Origin: Rikenellaceae bacterium
Lineage (GTDB): Bacteria; Bacteroidota; Bacteroidia; Bacteroidales; Rikenellaceae
Direction: 5' to 3'
Assembly: GCA_015059845.1 (NCBI GenBank)
Contig: SUZR01000002.1
Coordinates: forward strand, 1 to 64,000
Length of the DNA: 64,000 nt
Shown here: in pieces, positions 34,852-44,288 of the stretch
Layout of the letters: the number at the start of each line of letters is the position of its first letter
How positions within the stretch are numbered: the stretch's first letter is position 1
The notes under the pieces: generated by a model
Told to the model about the DNA's origin: nothing
Database searches by the model: none
What the model saw: only the letters and a program-made list of their open reading frames with translations
Translations under genes and position numbers: made by a program

Positions 34852-35469
34852 TTATAGTGCTGCACTATTCACACTATCAATAGTATAAAACCAAGCGACA
34901 GACGACTCCTTAGGCACCACGCCCACCACATCATCCTCGTATGCGGCATCGAGTGTCATATAGGCCTCTACGCTGTCACCCTCACGACAACCTATTAACG
35001 AGGTAGTGACTCCTTTTATTATATTGGTCTCTCCTATTTTTATTGTCAGCGGCTCCACATCCCAATAATCGACATTAAGGCCCGCCTCACGCAGAGCATT
35101 TATCACGCTCTGGTCGTTCGACAGATAAACCGATGACAATGAGGGCGCAGAACCCGTAAAAACATAAGCCGTAAAGGTGAGTGTCACCTCATCACCCTGC
35201 TTAATGGCGGGCTTCAACTTACGGTCGGCATCATAATAGGTCGCTATATAGCGATACACAGAGAAGTCTATCAGCTCATAGAAAGGCGGATTTGGCACCA
35301 ACGAGTTCTCCACCTCCTTTACGTTAATCAAGCGCGGCGTATGCGACGATGTGAGATAACGCTCGATATTGGAGCGCTGAGTCTCCGCAACATCTACGTC
35401 ATCGCCACACCCAACGGCCAAAATCAGGCACATTGCGGCACACAAGCCTATGAGCAGTTTCAACTTCAT
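34852..35469 (-). CDS. FKBP-like lipoprotein
   Basis: The 205-residue protein has a lipoprotein signal (Cys21 in ILAVGCGDD). The rest resembles FKBP peptidyl-prolyl isomerases: GDEVTLTFTAYVFTG, PLTIKIGETNIIKGVTTSL, GCREGDSVEAYMT and a final strand. It probably sits in the outer membrane facing the periplasm. It precedes the Tyr/Asn/Gly-rich lipoprotein gene with a 37-base gap and likely shares its transcript. Confidence 0.78.
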   Translation of the reverse strand: MKLKLLIGLCAAMCLILAVGCGDDVDVAETQRSNIERYLTSSHTPRLINVKEVENSLVPNPPFYELIDFSVYRYIATYYDADRKLKPAIKQGDEVTLTFTAYVFTGSAPSLSSVYLSNDQSVINALREAGLNVDYWDVEPLTIKIGETNIIKGVTTSLIGCREGDSVEAYMTLDAAYEDDVVGVVPKESSVAWFYTIDSVNSAAL

Positions 35470-35586
35470 ATACCCTATAATCGTGCAAATTTAAGCAAAA
35501 ATATCCATTCGTCAAATTTAGAACGAAATTTCTGCTCCACAAAAATGCCAGAAGGACAAAAATAGAGAGTAAATTGCCCTGTCGTG

Positions 35587-36180
35587 CTACAATCGGCGCA
35601 GAGCCTGACGCACAGCCTCCTCAACCGAAATCGAGGGCGATTCGTTCAATATAGCCTTCACAACCTTCTCCGAAGCGCTCTTCTGGAAGCCGAGCATAAC
35701 CAAAGCTGCTAAGGTCTCGTCAAGCACCTCGTTGTTCTGACTGCCCGCAACAACGGGAGCCATATCGCGCTCAGCACCCAGCTCTAACATCTTACCGCTC
35801 AGCTCGACGATAATCTTCTGTGCCGTCTTGAGGCCCAAGCCCTTAACATTCTTAAGCAGCACGGCATTCTCCGTTGCAATGATGTTACGCAACTCGGATG
35901 TAGAGTAGGTCGAAAGTATCATTCGCGCGGTATTGCCACCCACGCCCGACACGCTGATGAGATGGCGGAAGAGTTCGCGCTCAAGTTTTGTTGCAAAGCC
36001 ATAAAGCACCTGCGCATCCTCACGCACAACAAAATGAACATATAGACGAGCCGACTTCTCACCCTCTATTGCCGAGTATGTCTGCAACGATATATTGATA
36101 TAATACCCCACTCCCGATGCATCAATTACAGCATAAGTAGGGGCTAAATCTGCTACTAAACCAGAAATATATTCGTACAT
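35587..36180 (-). CDS. ruvA: Holliday junction DNA helicase subunit RuvA
   Basis: The 197-residue protein has the OB domain at the start (MYEYISGLVADLAPTYAVID), the helix-hairpin-helix segments (LISVSGVGGNTARMIL and NVKGLGLKTAQKIIVEL) and the C-terminal RuvB-binding domain (VMLGFQKSASEKVVKAIL). RuvA tetramers bind four-way junctions and load RuvB. ruvB is not in this window. Confidence 0.97.
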   Translation of the reverse strand: MYEYISGLVADLAPTYAVIDASGVGYYINISLQTYSAIEGEKSARLYVHFVVREDAQVLYGFATKLERELFRHLISVSGVGGNTARMILSTYSTSELRNIIATENAVLLKNVKGLGLKTAQKIIVELSGKMLELGAERDMAPVVAGSQNNEVLDETLAALVMLGFQKSASEKVVKAILNESPSISVEEAVRQALRRL

Positions 36181-36226
36181 AGAGTTAAATTTAATTGCTA
36201 ATAGGGCAAAAATAAATATTTTTTTT

Positions 36227-36234
36227 TACCTTTG
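36227..36234 (+). promoter_or_regulatory. -7 box for the OmpH-like gene
   Basis: TACCTTTG lies 56 bases upstream of the ATG, in the divergent space with ruvA. No clear -33 box was found. Confidence 0.5.
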
Positions 36235-36290
36235 TCAATTATTGCTGAATTAATAGTAAAAAAATCTAAAAAAGTTAAGCATAAAAGATT

Positions 36291-36881
36291 ATGAAAAAAG
36301 TTTTATGGACATTGCTCGTTGCCGCTTTGAGCTTCGCATCTTGCGAGAATAAGACGGCTACCCCTGCGGCTGAGAGCGAGGCTGCAGCAACCGAAGCTAT
36401 CGCCGGCGGTGACTTGGCATATGTAAGAGTCGAGTACGTTTTGGCTGAGAGCGACATTTATAAGACTGAGGGCGTAGCTCTTCAGGAGAAGACTCAGAAG
36501 GCTCAGAACTCTTGGGCTCAGAAGGAGAAGAACCTCCAGAACGAGGCTGTACAGTTGCAGGAGAAGTACCAGAAGGGTCTTATGACTACTGCTGATTTCC
36601 AGCAGAAGGGTCAGGCTTTGGAGAAGCGTGCTGCCAACTACCAGACCAACACACAGAAGGAGGCTCAGGCTCTCGACGAGGAGAACTTCGTATTCTCTAA
36701 CCGCACAAACGACTTGATTATGCGTGCCATCAAGGAGGTTAACGCCGACAAGAAGTATAAGATGGTATTCAACGCCAGCGCTTTGGTAGATGCTGCTGAG
36801 GATTTGGATATCAGCGACGCTGTATTGGCTAAGCTCAACGAGTTGTACGCAGCTGAGAAGAACGAGGCTGAGAAGAAGTAA
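36291..36881 (+). CDS. OmpH/Skp-like periplasmic chaperone lipoprotein
   Basis: The 196-residue protein has a lipoprotein signal (Cys19 in LSFASCENK), an Ala/Glu-rich linker, then the OmpH/Skp pattern: YVRVEYVLAESDIYK, a long Gln/Lys-rich coiled coil (65-135), and a small C-terminal strand-helix part (KKYKMVFNAS). Skp-type proteins hold outer-membrane proteins in the periplasm. The lipid anchor is usual in some Bacteroidetes forms. A terminator follows. Confidence 0.88.
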   Translation: MKKVLWTLLVAALSFASCENKTATPAAESEAAATEAIAGGDLAYVRVEYVLAESDIYKTEGVALQEKTQKAQNSWAQKEKNLQNEAVQLQEKYQKGLMTTADFQQKGQALEKRAANYQTNTQKEAQALDEENFVFSNRTNDLIMRAIKEVNADKKYKMVFNASALVDAAEDLDISDAVLAKLNELYAAEKNEAEKK

Positions 36882-36902
36882 TAGCCCGATGCTTTTATAT
36901 TA

Positions 36903-36935
36903 TAAGAGGTCTGCCCTGAGGGTGGACCTCTTTTA
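36903..36935 (+). terminator. Terminator after the OmpH-like gene
   Basis: The stem AGAGGTC/GACCTCT (36905-36911 with 36925-36931) is followed by a T-rich tract. Confidence 0.82.
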
Positions 36936-36971
36936 TTATCTATGCAGTTCCATTTTTACATATTTTTTTTG

Positions 36972-36979
36972 TATTTTTG
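36972..36979 (+). promoter_or_regulatory. -7 box for the nucleoside hydrolase gene
   Basis: TATTTTTG lies 29 bases upstream of the ATG. The -33 position is not conserved. Confidence 0.5.
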
Positions 36980-37008
36980 AGAAACGAAACCAACAAACTG
37001 CAAATACT

Positions 37009-38019
37009 ATGAAAAAACTACTCCTTCTTTTGGCTTTATGCTGCGTGTGTGGCACAATAACAGCACAGAACACCAAGCCACAGGCCGTAATCTTCGAGAC
37101 GGATATGGGTAATGATATTGATGACGCTATGGCGCTCGACCTGCTGTTCAAAAATATGGACCAGGGGAATATCAACCTGCTGGCCGTTAGCGTACACAAG
37201 AATAATCCCCACTCGGCCGAGTATATCGACATTATGCGTAATTGGTACGGCTATAAGAAGATGCCCATTGGCGTAAATACAGGGTGCGTGACCGATATGG
37301 ATTGCGTGGATTACTGCACAAAGGTTTGCCAACTTACAGATGAGCAGGGCAAGCCACTTTTCAAGCGCTCGAAGAATTCCAAGTACGAGGAGGCCGTAGA
37401 GATGTATCGCCGTATTCTCTCGAAGCAGGATGATAAGTCAGTGGTAATCATTACCGTAGGTTTCTCTACCACTATGGCGCAGCTGCTCCAGAGTCAACCC
37501 GACAAGTACTCACCCCTCTCGGGAGAGGAGCTTGTTGCCAAGAAGGTAAAATACTTCTCGATTATGGCTGGCGAATTCGTGCGCGAGAACTACCGCGAAT
37601 ACAACGTATGGAATGATTTGGAGGCGGCAAAGTACTTCTTCGACAAGACGCCCATCCCGATGGTTATTGTTCCCTGGACCTTAGGTGACCAGATTCAATA
37701 CCCTGGCAGCAGTATCGCCAACGACTTTGCGTGGTGCGAGGCTAACCCTATGGTTGAGGGATATAAGGCCTACCTGCAGATGCCTTACGACCGTCCCACG
37801 TGGGATGTAATATCTGCCTTCTACGCCTGCCACCCCGACCACAAGGCATTCACACTCAGCCGCAAGGGCGAGGTTAAGGTTGTCGGCAAGGGCGTAACCG
37901 AGTGGCGCGATGACGATAATGGCCGTTACCAGATACTCGTCCCCGATGAGTCACAGCGTCAGCAGATTCTCGATTACTTTGTTGAGACGCTTACCACAAA
38001 GCCCAAAAAGATGAAATAA
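37009..38019 (+). CDS. Secreted nucleoside hydrolase
   Basis: The 336-residue protein has a signal peptide (1-20, ending in ITAQ) and the calcium-binding ETDMGNDIDDAM motif of inosine-uridine-type nucleoside hydrolases, plus VIITVGFSTTMAQLL later. It should split nucleosides into base and ribose in the periplasm. The ATG at 37009 starts the signal peptide; the frame is open much further upstream but that covers the preceding gene and its terminator. Confidence 0.9.
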   Translation: MKKLLLLLALCCVCGTITAQNTKPQAVIFETDMGNDIDDAMALDLLFKNMDQGNINLLAVSVHKNNPHSAEYIDIMRNWYGYKKMPIGVNTGCVTDMDCVDYCTKVCQLTDEQGKPLFKRSKNSKYEEAVEMYRRILSKQDDKSVVIITVGFSTTMAQLLQSQPDKYSPLSGEELVAKKVKYFSIMAGEFVRENYREYNVWNDLEAAKYFFDKTPIPMVIVPWTLGDQIQYPGSSIANDFAWCEANPMVEGYKAYLQMPYDRPTWDVISAFYACHPDHKAFTLSRKGEVKVVGKGVTEWRDDDNGRYQILVPDESQRQQILDYFVETLTTKPKKMK

Positions 38020-38028
38020 TCGACCACA

Positions 38029-38058
38029 AAAACCACCCTTGCAGGGTGGTTTTTATTT
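38029..38058 (+). terminator. Terminator after the nucleoside hydrolase gene
   Basis: The stem ACCACCC/GGGTGGT (38032-38038 with 38044-38050) has a 5-base loop and a T-rich tail. Confidence 0.9.
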
Positions 38059-38076
38059 TATAATAGGTATCCAGGA

Positions 38077-38107
38077 TTTGGCGACGTCAAAATTTGTATT
38101 ATCTTTG
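38077..38107 (+). promoter_or_regulatory. Promoter of rho
   Basis: TTTG (38077-38080), a 19-base spacer and TATCTTTG (38100-38107) match the consensus. The leader is about 60 bases. Confidence 0.85.
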
Positions 38108-38176
38108 CAGTGTCATTCAGAAATAATCGTTCGGTTATTTTTCAATCATCGGATTTACAACTAACGTACACAATAT

Positions 38177-39796
38177 ATGCAAGATTTAAGTACGCTCGAG
38201 AGCAAGTCCTTAGCGGAGTTGCGCGAGATTGGCAAAGTGTTAGGTATTACGGATAGCACCCTTAAGAAGAAGGAGCTACTCAATACCATCATTGCTATGG
38301 CCACAGGTGATGGCAACACCCCTGCAGAGGAGGCTCCCTCAGAGGAGGCACCTCGCAAGCGAGGCCGACGCCCTCGTATGAGTTCTACACGCATCGAGGA
38401 GAATAAGCCCGCAACAGAAAATAGCTCGGAGGAGCAGACAGAGCCTTCCGCAGAGCCTGAAAATACAGCTGCGCCAGAGGCAACCCCTGCCACCGACACA
38501 CCCGCGGAGCAGCCTAAGCGTCGCGGTCGCAAGCCCAAGGCTCTCAAGGAGCAGGAGGCAGCACAAGCAGCAACAGAGCAACCTGCAAAGGAGAACGCAC
38601 CTACCCCCACGCAGGAGATGAAGGAGCCGCATCACCCCCAGCGTCAGGAGGCGCAACACGAGCCCGCGAAGGAGCAATTTGCGGGTGAGGTTATTGGCGA
38701 GGGTGTATTGGAGGTTATGCCCGACGGATATGGGTTCTTGCGCTCGGCAGATTATAACTACCTGAATTCACCAGATGATATATATGTATCTCCCTCACAG
38801 ATTAAGCTCTTCGGCTTAAAGCCCGGAGATACCATCAGCGGCGTTATCCACCCCCCGAAGGAGGGTGAAAAGTACTTCCCGCTGATTCGCGTGAACGAGA
38901 TTAACGGTCTTAAGCCCGAATATATCCGCGACCGCGTGCAGTTTGAGTATATGACACCGCTTTTCCCCAGCGAGAAGTTTAATCTTACGGGCAAGGGGCA
39001 CAACTCGCTCTCAAATCGCGTTGTGGACCTCTTCTCACCCATCGGTAAGGGTCAGCGTGGTCTTATCGTGGCACAGCCCAAGACGGGTAAGACAATGTTG
39101 TTGCAGTCGATTGCCAACGCCATTGCCGACAACCATCCCGAAGTATATATGATTGTGCTTTTGATTGACGAGCGACCCGAGGAGGTTACCGAGATGGCCC
39201 GCAACGTCAAGGCTGAGGTTGTCGCCTCGACCTTCGACGAGCAGGCATCGCGCCACGTGAAGGTTGCCGAGATGGTATTGGAGAAGGCGAAGCGTATGGT
39301 TGAGTGCGGTCACGATGTAGTTATCTTCCTCGACTCTATCACGCGCCTTGCACGTGCTTACAACTCTGTTCAGCCCGCATCGGGTAAGGTGTTGTCAGGA
39401 GGTGTGGATGCCAACGCCCTGCATAAGCCCAAGCGTTTCTTCGGTGCAGCACGTAACACCGAGGAGAAGGGCTCGCTTACAATCATCGCTACGGCATTGA
39501 TTGACACAGGCTCAAAGATGGACGAGGTTATCTTCGAGGAGTTCAAGGGTACGGGTAATATGGAGTTGCAGCTCGACCGCAAGCTCTCGAACAAGCGAGT
39601 ATATCCCGCCGTGGATGTTATTTCGTCGGGTACGCGCCGCGAGGATTTGTTGCTCTCGCGCGAGGTGATGAATCGCACGTGGGTTATGCGCAAGTATCTC
39701 TCGGAGATGACAACAGTAGAGGCTATGGAGTTCCTGCAAAAGCAGATGGGAATGACCGAGTCGAACGAGGAGTTCCTCGCGACGATGAATCAATAA
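38177..39796 (+). CDS. rho: Transcription termination factor Rho with a long disordered insert
   Basis: The 539-residue protein begins with a SAP-like Rho N domain ([20 protein letters not shown]), then a disordered Pro/Glu/Ala-rich insert (about 50-175) with two AT-hook-like basic motifs ([18 protein letters not shown]), then the RNA-binding OB fold ([14 protein letters not shown]) and the ATPase ([37 protein letters not shown]). Rho ends untranslated transcripts. Insert-bearing Rho is typical of Bacteroidetes and in Bacteroides has been linked to condensate formation. It stands alone with its own promoter and a shared terminator. Confidence 0.97.
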   Translation: MQDLSTLESKSLAELREIGKVLGITDSTLKKKELLNTIIAMATGDGNTPAEEAPSEEAPRKRGRRPRMSSTRIEENKPATENSSEEQTEPSAEPENTAAPEATPATDTPAEQPKRRGRKPKALKEQEAAQAATEQPAKENAPTPTQEMKEPHHPQRQEAQHEPAKEQFAGEVIGEGVLEVMPDGYGFLRSADYNYLNSPDDIYVSPSQIKLFGLKPGDTISGVIHPPKEGEKYFPLIRVNEINGLKPEYIRDRVQFEYMTPLFPSEKFNLTGKGHNSLSNRVVDLFSPIGKGQRGLIVAQPKTGKTMLLQSIANAIADNHPEVYMIVLLIDERPEEVTEMARNVKAEVVASTFDEQASRHVKVAEMVLEKAKRMVECGHDVVIFLDSITRLARAYNSVQPASGKVLSGGVDANALHKPKRFFGAARNTEEKGSLTIIATALIDTGSKMDEVIFEEFKGTGNMELQLDRKLSNKRVYPAVDVISSGTRREDLLLSREVMNRTWVMRKYLSEMTTVEAMEFLQKQMGMTESNEEFLATMNQ

Positions 39797-39828
39797 AAAA
39801 AGGTGTCCAAAAATTTGGACACCTTTTT
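39796..39828. terminator. Bidirectional terminator between rho and the 125-residue membrane protein gene
   Basis: The stem GGTGTCCAAA/TTTGGACACC (39802-39811 with 39814-39823) has A and T runs on its flanks. Confidence 0.9.
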
Positions 39829-39831
39829 AAA

Positions 39832-40209
39832 TTAAATTCTCGGTCGGCGCACCATATCGACAAGCGATATAATTACATATACTATAATACTGTATAACGG
39901 AGCTATAAGAGCCACCTTAAAGCCACTGCAATATACCGAGAAAGGAAACGTCTCCCCCACTTGTGCGCAGGTATTGGCCATATCTGACACACCACTCAGA
40001 AAAGCATACACACCCATCGCAATCGCCACACGCCCAAGAGCCTCTACCCACGCGGGTGCTTTCCACGCGGCAAACAACGCGCACACCAATATTAATGTAA
40101 GTATTGCCATAAAATGCCATCCGCCAGCCATAAATATTTGCGATAAGGTCATCCCGGGTTCAGGCTCCCGCATAATAGGCTCTGCTGCTTGTAATAAATT
40201 TGTCAACAT
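39832..40209 (-). CDS. Hypothetical three-span membrane protein
   Basis: From the Met at 40209 the protein has 125 residues, with three hydrophobic spans (about 31-48, 56-78 and 94-116) and a short basic end (RRPRI). The order of spans loosely resembles MotA/TolQ/ExbB-type proteins, but the match is too weak to name. It stands alone. An upstream Met at 40236 is possible. Confidence 0.65.
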   Translation of the reverse strand: MLTNLLQAAEPIMREPEPGMTLSQIFMAGGWHFMAILTLILVCALFAAWKAPAWVEALGRVAIAMGVYAFLSGVSDMANTCAQVGETFPFSVYCSGFKVALIAPLYSIIVYVIISLVDMVRRPRI

Positions 40210-40391
40210 AATTTTTTCGGTTTTTAAGTTCAACATTTTGTTTCAGGTACCTAATGCAAAATTACTCACCAAGCGCTGTTTCTCCAATTTTTTGGCGTGT
40301 CAAACCCCTCTCAAACGGCGTCAAAAGGCTCTATTGGGCTTAGAGGGGGATTTGACAAAAGCCTTTGTATGGCTTTTACACCCGAAATTCC

Positions 40392-40399
40392 TATATTTG
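40392..40399 (+). promoter_or_regulatory. -7 box for the LytTR gene; short leader
   Basis: TATATTTG lies 18 bases upstream of the ATG, so the leader is only about 12 bases. TTTG at 40364-40367 is 24 bases upstream of it, slightly too far for a standard -33 box. Confidence 0.55.
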
Positions 40400-40417
40400 C
40401 AGTAGAGAATCAAGACT

Positions 40418-41128
40418 ATGAAAAGGTATTTTTTAATTGTAGCCTATTGGTGCGTGGCGATGGTGGTGTTGGCGCTGATTTTTGTCAGCTTCGACTACCC
40501 CTTCTCACAGGCGTTGTTTATGGCCTCGCTGTTTCTGCCTGCGCTGCTATGCCTTAGGCTTATGCTTCCACAAGTGAGCTTCGAGAATCGTTGGGTGGGG
40601 CTACGTGACTCGGCATTTATCGTTGTTGCAACTATTATCCTAACCATTCTCCTACTACTTGTAGCGAACATAGATACATCCTATTACGCCACAAACTATG
40701 CTCCCACGATATTTACCAATCCCATATTTATCTCCCTGCTACTGATTGCCGTAGCGCTACCGCAGATATGGCTGGAGCGGTGGTTGGCGCAGCGTGCCAA
40801 ACAGAATCCGCAGGCAATAGAGTTTATCTCCGACCGCAGGCGCGTGAGTCTGATGATGGATGATATAACCTACGTTGAGAGCAATGACTCGGAGGTGTGG
40901 ATTCGCACCACATCGGGCGAGAGCTATCGAACAAAGACAACCATCACGCAATGGTCGTCGATACTTGATAACGGAAATTTTATCCGTATTCATCGTGCGT
41001 ATCTGGTGAATAGCCGCTTTGTTAACGATATTAACAGCACATCGCTCCAGATAGCCAACACCGAGCTTCCCATATCGCGCAAGTACCGCAACGATGTTCA
41101 CCATATCTTATCGGCTATCGCAGAGTGA
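40418..41128 (+). CDS. Membrane-anchored LytTR-type transcription regulator
   Basis: The 236-residue protein has four hydrophobic spans (about 5-24, 30-48, 64-84, 102-118) and a C-terminal LytTR DNA-binding domain (about 140-232, with VSLMMDDITYVESNDSEVWI and FIRIHRAYLVNSRFVNDI). LytTR domains usually follow a receiver; here a membrane part replaces it, so the signal may be sensed in the membrane. Its targets are unknown. The last 31 bases overlap the convergent acyltransferase gene. Confidence 0.88.
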   Translation: MKRYFLIVAYWCVAMVVLALIFVSFDYPFSQALFMASLFLPALLCLRLMLPQVSFENRWVGLRDSAFIVVATIILTILLLLVANIDTSYYATNYAPTIFTNPIFISLLLIAVALPQIWLERWLAQRAKQNPQAIEFISDRRRVSLMMDDITYVESNDSEVWIRTTSGESYRTKTTITQWSSILDNGNFIRIHRAYLVNSRFVNDINSTSLQIANTELPISRKYRNDVHHILSAIAE

Positions 41129-41928
41129 ATGGCTTGCTGCTGGGGAATAAATCGCCTCAGGGCATACACCTCATTGCGGATTAAGGTTGCACACTCCGTA
41201 ACGCCACCCCTCATACTGCGCAAATCCAACGCTCGGCCGACAACAATCTTCACACGGGTGCCCCGCTGACGAAATAGTTCATCCACCAGCAATAGCAACT
41301 CCACATTTACGGAGAGTCCCAACGCCCGCCGCACTTTATATATATTATAAAAGCGTGACGACAACGCACCATCGACATATATCGGCACAATCAGACGGTT
41401 ATAATACTCCGCATCCTTCACAAAACGTGTTCGCCACCGCAGGTCTGCCACCCTACCATCAACCCACCGCGAACACATACCCGCAGGGAAGGTCAACAGC
41501 TGTTTAGTCGCAGAGCGCATCGACTGATGGTACAACTCGGCGGAGTGCTGGCGGCCATATTTATTTACTGGAATCCACAGCTCTCGCAGGGGCTCGATAT
41601 GCATCAGCAAATCATTAACTATAACCCCCACATCGCTCCAGCGCCGTAACAGCATATCGGCCAGCATCATCCCATCCAACGCCCCAAAGGGGTGGTTTGC
41701 CACGAAGATATATCTATGGTCATCTATCGGCGCGGTGTTAGCGACATCGTACGACACATCAAACCATCGGAACACATATCGCAGGAACTCCTGCGGCGCG
41801 AGGTTTTGCCCAGCGGATATAATATTGTTTATCTCCTCAATATGCAATAGGCGCTCCAACGGATGCAGCAGCCACTTGGGAAGATTGTATTTGGTACGCT
41901 GTCCGATTATCTCTCTAAGATTCAACAT
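41098..41928 (-). CDS. Lysophospholipid-type acyltransferase
   Basis: From the Met at 41928 (MLNLREIIGQRTKYNLPKW) the protein has 276 residues. The motif NHPFGALDG carries the catalytic His and Asp of the PlsC-like superfamily, and FPAGMCSRW matches the later substrate-binding block. The long upstream frame (to 42210) is the antisense of the nucleosidase gene and is rejected. It resembles putative hemolysin-type acyltransferases; in Bacteroides a member (GlsA) makes glycine lipids, but the assignment here is only possible, not shown. Confidence 0.82.
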   Translation of the reverse strand: MLNLREIIGQRTKYNLPKWLLHPLERLLHIEEINNIISAGQNLAPQEFLRYVFRWFDVSYDVANTAPIDDHRYIFVANHPFGALDGMMLADMLLRRWSDVGVIVNDLLMHIEPLRELWIPVNKYGRQHSAELYHQSMRSATKQLLTFPAGMCSRWVDGRVADLRWRTRFVKDAEYYNRLIVPIYVDGALSSRFYNIYKVRRALGLSVNVELLLLVDELFRQRGTRVKIVVGRALDLRSMRGGVTECATLIRNEVYALRRFIPQQQAIHSAIADKIW

Positions 41929-41961
41929 ACCCCGCCAGCGACAAAATCTGTGCAAAAAAAG

Positions 41962-41993
41962 ATTGCAACTCTCGAAGGGTGTTCGTATCTTTG
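41962..41993 (+). promoter_or_regulatory. Promoter of the nucleosidase-ispE pair
   Basis: ATTG (41962-41965), a 20-base spacer and TATCTTTG (41986-41993) precede the ATG at 42010 by 16 bases, so the leader is about 10 bases. Confidence 0.72.
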
Positions 41994-42009
41994 TATAAAT
42001 TGTTTTTCT

Positions 42010-42609
42010 ATGAAGCCTAAAAAGATTCTTATGCTCGTGGCCCTTGAGGCGGAGCTGGGTGCAGAAAATGTCGCAATACTTGCCGAGCAGTGCGACCTTC
42101 GTATGACGGGTATGGGTAAGCTCCTCGCCTTCGAGGCTACACTCGCGGCCCTCAAAGGCAAAGAGTACGATGCTATAATCAACATCGGTACCTGCGGCTC
42201 GTTCCGCCACCCATTTGCTACCGTGCTGCGGCCAAAGTGTGTTGCACAGGGAGATGTATATATCGACCCTGAGTCGGTCTTTTACTCCGAGCCTGAGATT
42301 CTTTCTACGGGCGATGAGGGGTGCGCAATAGCCTCCTCAGACAATTTTATTGGCGCAGATACTCCCGAAACGTTGCGTCGTCTGATTGAGCCATACGACT
42401 GTATGGATATGGAGTCGTATGCCATCGTGCGAGCCATCCGCTTTCACTTCTCGCAGCAGGGAACAGACACTCCGCCAATATATATGATAAAGGTTGTAAG
42501 CGACGGCTGCGACGGCACCGTTGATGATTGGCAGACCCGCATCGAGCGCCTGCGTCCCACCCTGCTCACCGCAGCACAACAACTATTAGAGGAGATTAAC
42601 AGTAAATAA
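42010..42609 (+). CDS. Nucleosidase of the MTA/SAH nucleosidase-phosphorylase superfamily
   Basis: The 199-residue protein has the fold markers of the PNP/MTA nucleosidase superfamily: KILMLVALEAELGA, the LRMTGMGK and INIGTCGSF segments, and MDMESYAIVRA, whose Glu binds ribose and whose partner Asp lies in VVSDGCDG. It may act on methylthioadenosine/S-adenosylhomocysteine, futalosine or another purine nucleoside. It is short for the family. ispE begins 1 base after its stop. Confidence 0.82.
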   Translation: MKPKKILMLVALEAELGAENVAILAEQCDLRMTGMGKLLAFEATLAALKGKEYDAIINIGTCGSFRHPFATVLRPKCVAQGDVYIDPESVFYSEPEILSTGDEGCAIASSDNFIGADTPETLRRLIEPYDCMDMESYAIVRAIRFHFSQQGTDTPPIYMIKVVSDGCDGTVDDWQTRIERLRPTLLTAAQQLLEEINSK

Positions 42610-42610
42610 G

Positions 42611-43417
42611 ATGAAGATAAGAGCCAACTGTAAAATAAATATCGGCCTGGATGTGCTACGCCGCCGAGAGGATGGTTATCACGACCTCTCTACGGTGATG
42701 ATTCCCGTCAAAGGTTTATATGACGAGGTAACGGTCGTGGCGGCCGCGGAATCATCGCTCACAATCCTCGGCATAGAGGTAGATTGCGACCCCGAGCAGA
42801 ATATATGTATGAAGGCCCTGCGTCTGATGCAGAAGCGTTACGGCATCGGCGAGGCGAGCATCACACTCGACAAGCGTGTTCCATTCGGAGCAGGTCTTGG
42901 CGGCGGCTCGGCCGATGGCACTGCTGTAATATTGGCGTTGAACGACATTTTCGCTCTTGGCCTTGACGAGGCGACACTTATCGCCCTTGCGAGCGAGCTA
43001 GGCAGCGACACAGCCTTTTTCGTGCGCAACACGCCGCAGCTATGCGAGGGTCGTGGAGAGATTATGACTCCCGTAGAACTAAACCTCAAAGGTTATTGGT
43101 TGGTGCTGATAAAACCCGATGAGAATGTATCCACACGCGAAGCCTACGCAGGCATTGTGCCATCTGTTCCCGAGCGTCCGCTCACGGAGCGTCTAGCAGA
43201 GCCGATAGAGATGTGGCAAGGGAGTGTGAAGAATGACTTTGAGCGTTCGGTATTTGCTGTGCATCCCACAATCGGGAAGGTTAAGCAGATGTTGATTGAT
43301 GCAGGAGCCACCTATGCCTCGATGTCGGGCAGTGGCTCGGCCGTATTCGGATTATTCTCCGATAGGCATAAGGCCGAGAGTATGGTTCAGCATACATCTT
43401 ATATATTTGAGCTATAA
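42611..43417 (+). CDS. ispE: 4-diphosphocytidyl-2-C-methyl-D-erythritol kinase
   Basis: The 268-residue GHMP kinase of the MEP pathway starts with the ANCKINIGLDVLRRREDGYH block, carries the ATP-binding PFGAGLGGGSADG loop (residues about 90-102) and ends with the YASMSGSGSAVFGLF motif. It phosphorylates CDP-methylerythritol. It is co-transcribed with the nucleosidase gene. dxr of the same pathway is at 15543. Confidence 0.96.
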   Translation: MKIRANCKINIGLDVLRRREDGYHDLSTVMIPVKGLYDEVTVVAAAESSLTILGIEVDCDPEQNICMKALRLMQKRYGIGEASITLDKRVPFGAGLGGGSADGTAVILALNDIFALGLDEATLIALASELGSDTAFFVRNTPQLCEGRGEIMTPVELNLKGYWLVLIKPDENVSTREAYAGIVPSVPERPLTERLAEPIEMWQGSVKNDFERSVFAVHPTIGKVKQMLIDAGATYASMSGSGSAVFGLFSDRHKAESMVQHTSYIFEL

Positions 43418-43424
43418 CGAAAAA

Positions 43425-43461
43425 CAGGGTGTCCAACATTTATGTTGACACCCTATTTTTA
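43425..43461 (+). terminator. Terminator after ispE
   Basis: The stem AGGGTGTC/GACACCCT plus AACAT/ATGTT (43426-43439 with 43442-43454, one bulged C) is followed by a T-rich tract. Confidence 0.87.
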
Positions 43462-43502
43462 AGTCGTTGCAAGGTCTGCATTACGCAGCCCCGTTACAAT
43501 CT

Positions 43503-44288
43503 TTATTTCTCCTTTTTCTTGCGGCTATCGCTCTTTATAAAGTGCTTCGATATGGTCTGTGCCAAATTCTGCGGGGCAATGTTACGCTCGATATTACCGC
43601 CGAAGGCTACCGAGATACCTCCCGTCTCCTCCGACACCACCACAACTACAGCATCCGAGGTCTCGGTGATACCGATAGCTGCTCTATGGCGCGTACCATA
43701 CGACTTGGGCACAGGCGACTGCGTTACAGGAAGGATACACTTAGCAGCCACAATACGGCCATCCATCACCACCACAGCACCATCGTGCAGAGGGGCATTT
43801 TTGAAGAATATATTCTCCAACAAGGATACTGTCATCTTGGCATCCAGCGTTATACCACTCTCAATGATATCGGATAAATCGCTTCGCTGAGCAATGACAA
43901 TCAAAGCACCGGTCTTTGTGGCCGACATCTCCGAGCAGGCCGTAATAATTGGTTGCAGAGAGGTCTCCGCTCCGCCACGGCTGAAGATATTGTTTATAAA
44001 TCGGAATCCGCCCTGACGACGACCTATGGCTTGCAGGAAGTTACGAATCTCTGGCTGGAAAAGAATAATTAGGGCAATAACACCCACGCTTACCAACTGT
44101 CCCAAGATAGCTTGCAGCAACTCCATATTCAAGGCACGCACCACAACCCACACGAAATATATGATGATAATTCCCGTAAAAATATATGGGGCATTGGTAC
44201 CACGCGACATTCGGTAGATACCGAACATAAAGAGCGCCACGAGCAATATGTCGATAAAATCGATGAATGAAAAGGGTATAAAATCCAT
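43503..44288 (-). CDS. cdaA: Diadenylate cyclase CdaA
   Basis: The 261-residue protein has three membrane spans (within about 1-80) and a DAC domain with DGAVVVMDGRIVAA and GTRHRAAIG, the DGA and RHR motifs that bind ATP, plus VVVSEETGGISVA. It makes c-di-AMP, a signal for osmotic and wall balance. It stands alone; in many Bacteroidales it is beside folP, which here lies at 18735 with a YbbR-like gene. A C-terminal Lys-rich tail (SDSRKKKEK) ends the protein. Confidence 0.95.
   Translation of the reverse strand: MDFIPFSFIDFIDILLVALFMFGIYRMSRGTNAPYIFTGIIIIYFVWVVVRALNMELLQAILGQLVSVGVIALIILFQPEIRNFLQAIGRRQGGFRFINNIFSRGGAETSLQPIITACSEMSATKTGALIVIAQRSDLSDIIESGITLDAKMTVSLLENIFFKNAPLHDGAVVVMDGRIVAAKCILPVTQSPVPKSYGTRHRAAIGITETSDAVVVVVSEETGGISVAFGGNIERNIAPQNLAQTISKHFIKSDSRKKKEK

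Noticed and set aside
41929..42210. N-terminal extension of the acyltransferase
   Set aside because: The extra codons are antisense to the start of the nucleosidase gene and show no family similarity.
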